64,000 nt of DNA. Origin: Pleodorina starrii (lineage: Eukaryota; Chlorophyta; Chlorophyceae; Chlamydomonadales; Volvocaceae). The notes under the pieces were generated by a model, which made no database searches, was not told the origin of the DNA, and saw nothing but the letters and a program-made list of their open reading frames with translations. Of the stretch, positions 62,458 through 64,000 are shown piece by piece; within the stretch, counting starts at the first letter, position 1; the number at the start of each line of letters is the position of its first letter. A program made the translations under genes and the position numbers. Where the stretch lies: positions 186,001 to 250,000 of the forward strand of contig BRXU01000005.1 of the NCBI GenBank assembly GCA_030267565.1, written 5' to 3'.

Positions 62458-62995
62458 GGCAGGAAGGGTTCGCCGCCCGCCGCCGCCGCCGCCGCCGCCG
62501 CCCGCCACCGCCGCTAATGCCTCCGATAGTCGGTTTCCGAGGGGGGCAGGCCGCAGCTGCGGGCAGTGGCTCTGGCTCCGGCAGGCGCATGGTGTGGCGC
62601 CTACGACGGCTGCATTGTCTCATCTGGGTTTTTGGCGGATAGAGTGCCCGCAGCAGCGCGTGAGTGGCCTTGATCTGTCATAGTTCGGAGTGAAATTGGG
62701 CGGAGCACCGTTCTGCTTTGGAAGGCTTGGCAAGGCGGAGGAGAGTTCGCAGGTAGAATGAGGCGTGCGTCGGAGAGAAAGAAAGGTGCCATCTGCACTC
62801 CGGGGCTGTCCTTATCGTCAGCCTGGCAGGGCCCGGCCTGCTGGCGGGGTGCCTCGCCACGCACGCCCGGCGACAGCCCACAGCCCACGTCTCCGCTGGT
62901 TTTTGATTTGGTTTTACTCGTTTCGCTTGACAGATCGTGCGTAAATGGGCAGGATGTGCCCCGCAGTGTGTTACCGGTACTGCTGCAAGGCGGAG

Positions 62996-63084
62996 CCCAA
63001 AGCGGCTTGCCAGTCCTGCCATGTCCCGTGAACAGACTCTGCCCATGGGCAGAGTACATGGCAGGACTGGCAAGCCGCTTTGGG
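62996..63084. repeat. Perfect 29-bp inverted repeat with nested 20-bp palindrome (hairpin)
   Basis: The arms 62996-63024 and 63056-63084 are exact reverse complements. The spacer holds an 11-nt loop and then a second perfect palindrome, ACTCTGCCCATGGGCAGAGT, at 63036-63055, abutting the right arm. It could be a MITE-like relic, a small-RNA precursor or a 3'-end hairpin. No target-site duplication is evident by eye. Confidence 0.85.
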
Positions 63085-63752
63085 TTGGCACCGCATTCAT
63101 ATCAAAAGGCTTTAAACAGTGTATGTGCCTGTTCTCGATTGGGGATGCCGTGGAGTTGAGAAGCGGGGAAAGACAGCCGCACTCGAGTCGTACATGGATG
63201 GGCGGTCCCGCCCGAGCCATTACGCCACACGATTATCTTCCTCGTGCCCGAAAACGATAGCGTAAAAGACTGTCTGATTTGGTTTGGGCGTGGTTGAGGG
63301 CTACGGAATTCTGAACCCCAAAGGACCCCAAGCCTGGCACATAGTCCTGTGTTGTGAAGGGCTCATGGAGGCGGCGGGTGCTTGGCAATGGAGGGCACTG
63401 AATGGGTCAGCGAGAAAGGCGACGACTTAGACCGTCCCTAGGGTTTACCCTGGTATGCGCACGGGGCCTTTTTAGACGGTGTTCGAATTTTTGCCGCGGG
63501 CGCCCGGATAATGTCGCTGCTATTCAAGAGGGGTGGCGCAGGATGGCGGTAGGTCGCGGGCATCCGCGACGGAGACGTGCAGGTTGCTGACCGGCAAGCC
63601 GCGATCAGCGCGGCTACATCAACCACGCCTTAACGCTCGTGCGATTCTCGAGCGCAAGGCAAACTGCGGGAATTTTAGACAGCAGGCATAAGCGGGAGTG
63701 CTACAGTGCTAGTTCGTCGTGGTGGTGCACCCTAAGAATGAGCGCCTAGTGC

Positions 63753-63989
63753 TCATGTGTAGCGGCAGCACGGCGCCATGTTGTTATGACGCCCTGCCTG
63801 GGTCATGTAATAACCAAGTATCTCGCTCCCACCTTCGACCCGCCCCAGCAAGACCCCCTCATAGCTGGAGCTACCTCGCCCGCTGATCGAAAACGCCATA
63901 CCTCCCGATAATGTTGTGTCGTCACGATTCGTCAATTTTGCTGATTTAACCTGAGCCTGCCTCCGCCCATACTCGCTCGCCCTAGCCAT
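63753..63989 (-). CDS. Doubtful 78-residue ORF at the window edge
   Basis: This is an ATG-initiated minus-strand frame with Ser/Gly-rich sequence. No domain or splice signal is recognised. It may be chance, or a first exon running into intergenic sequence. Confidence 0.15.
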   Translation of the reverse strand: MARASEYGRRQAQVKSAKLTNRDDTTLSGGMAFSISGRGSSSYEGVLLGRVEGGSEILGYYMTQAGRHNNMAPCCRYT

Positions 63990-64000
63990 GGCCGCACGGT

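Larger units (their letters stand above)
62458..64000. other. Terminal non-coding region after the CAP gene
   Basis: Apart from the hairpin at 62996-63084 and a weak minus-strand frame at 63753-63989, I see nothing supported. A plus-strand TGTAA at 63806-63810 is far from the CAP stop codon. Confidence 0.4.

Overview
The window looks like nuclear DNA from a volvocine (Chlamydomonadales) green alga. The evidence is very GC-rich coding sequence, many short exons joined by GT-AG introns, homopolymeric Ala/Gly/Gln/Pro runs inside proteins, dense microsatellites, TGTAA polyadenylation-type signals, and gene families typical of this group (enzyme-rhodopsins, hydroxyproline-rich extracellular proteins, GATA-like fingers). 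There is no bacterial operon structure, and I recognised no rRNA, tRNA, CRISPR array or complete transposon. All gene models were built by eye from splice sites, reading phase and family motifs. Exon lists are given so that they can be tested.

Layout: 1-2245 is a C-rich, low-complexity block ending at a TGTAA. 3156-6544 (+) encodes an HPP-family integral membrane protein with a long disordered N-terminus. 7606-12308 (-) encodes a PX-domain/coiled-coil protein resembling the plant RAB5 effector EREX. It is divergent from 12834-16310 (+), an FSH1-type serine hydrolase. 16311-18603 is a microsatellite-rich gap with one doubtful small ORF. 18604-36468 (-) is the centrepiece: a 22-exon gene for a roughly 2,140-residue two-component cyclase opsin (microbial rhodopsin, histidine kinase, response regulator, guanylyl cyclase) carrying a C-terminal SAM domain. 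One intron of this gene, lying inside the cyclase domain, is almost entirely a 3.2-kb tandem repeat. 37425-40409 (+) is a rhomboid-family membrane protein. 41507-49392 (+) is an ankyrin/RING protein of XB3/XBAT type. 51212-55331 (+) is a protein with two GATA-like zinc fingers. 57337-62457 (+) is a secreted CAP/PR-1 domain protein on a proline-rich stalk. A perfect hairpin lies in the final gap.

How the genes relate: these are independent eukaryotic transcription units, not an operon. EREX-like/FSH and photoreceptor/rhomboid are divergent pairs that could share promoter regions. The biologically striking element is the photoreceptor. Its retinal lysine, kinase, receiver and guanylyl-cyclase residues all appear intact, but both carboxylates that normally serve as Schiff-base counterions are replaced, by Gln and Asn. 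It also ends in a SAM domain that could mediate oligomerisation or targeting.
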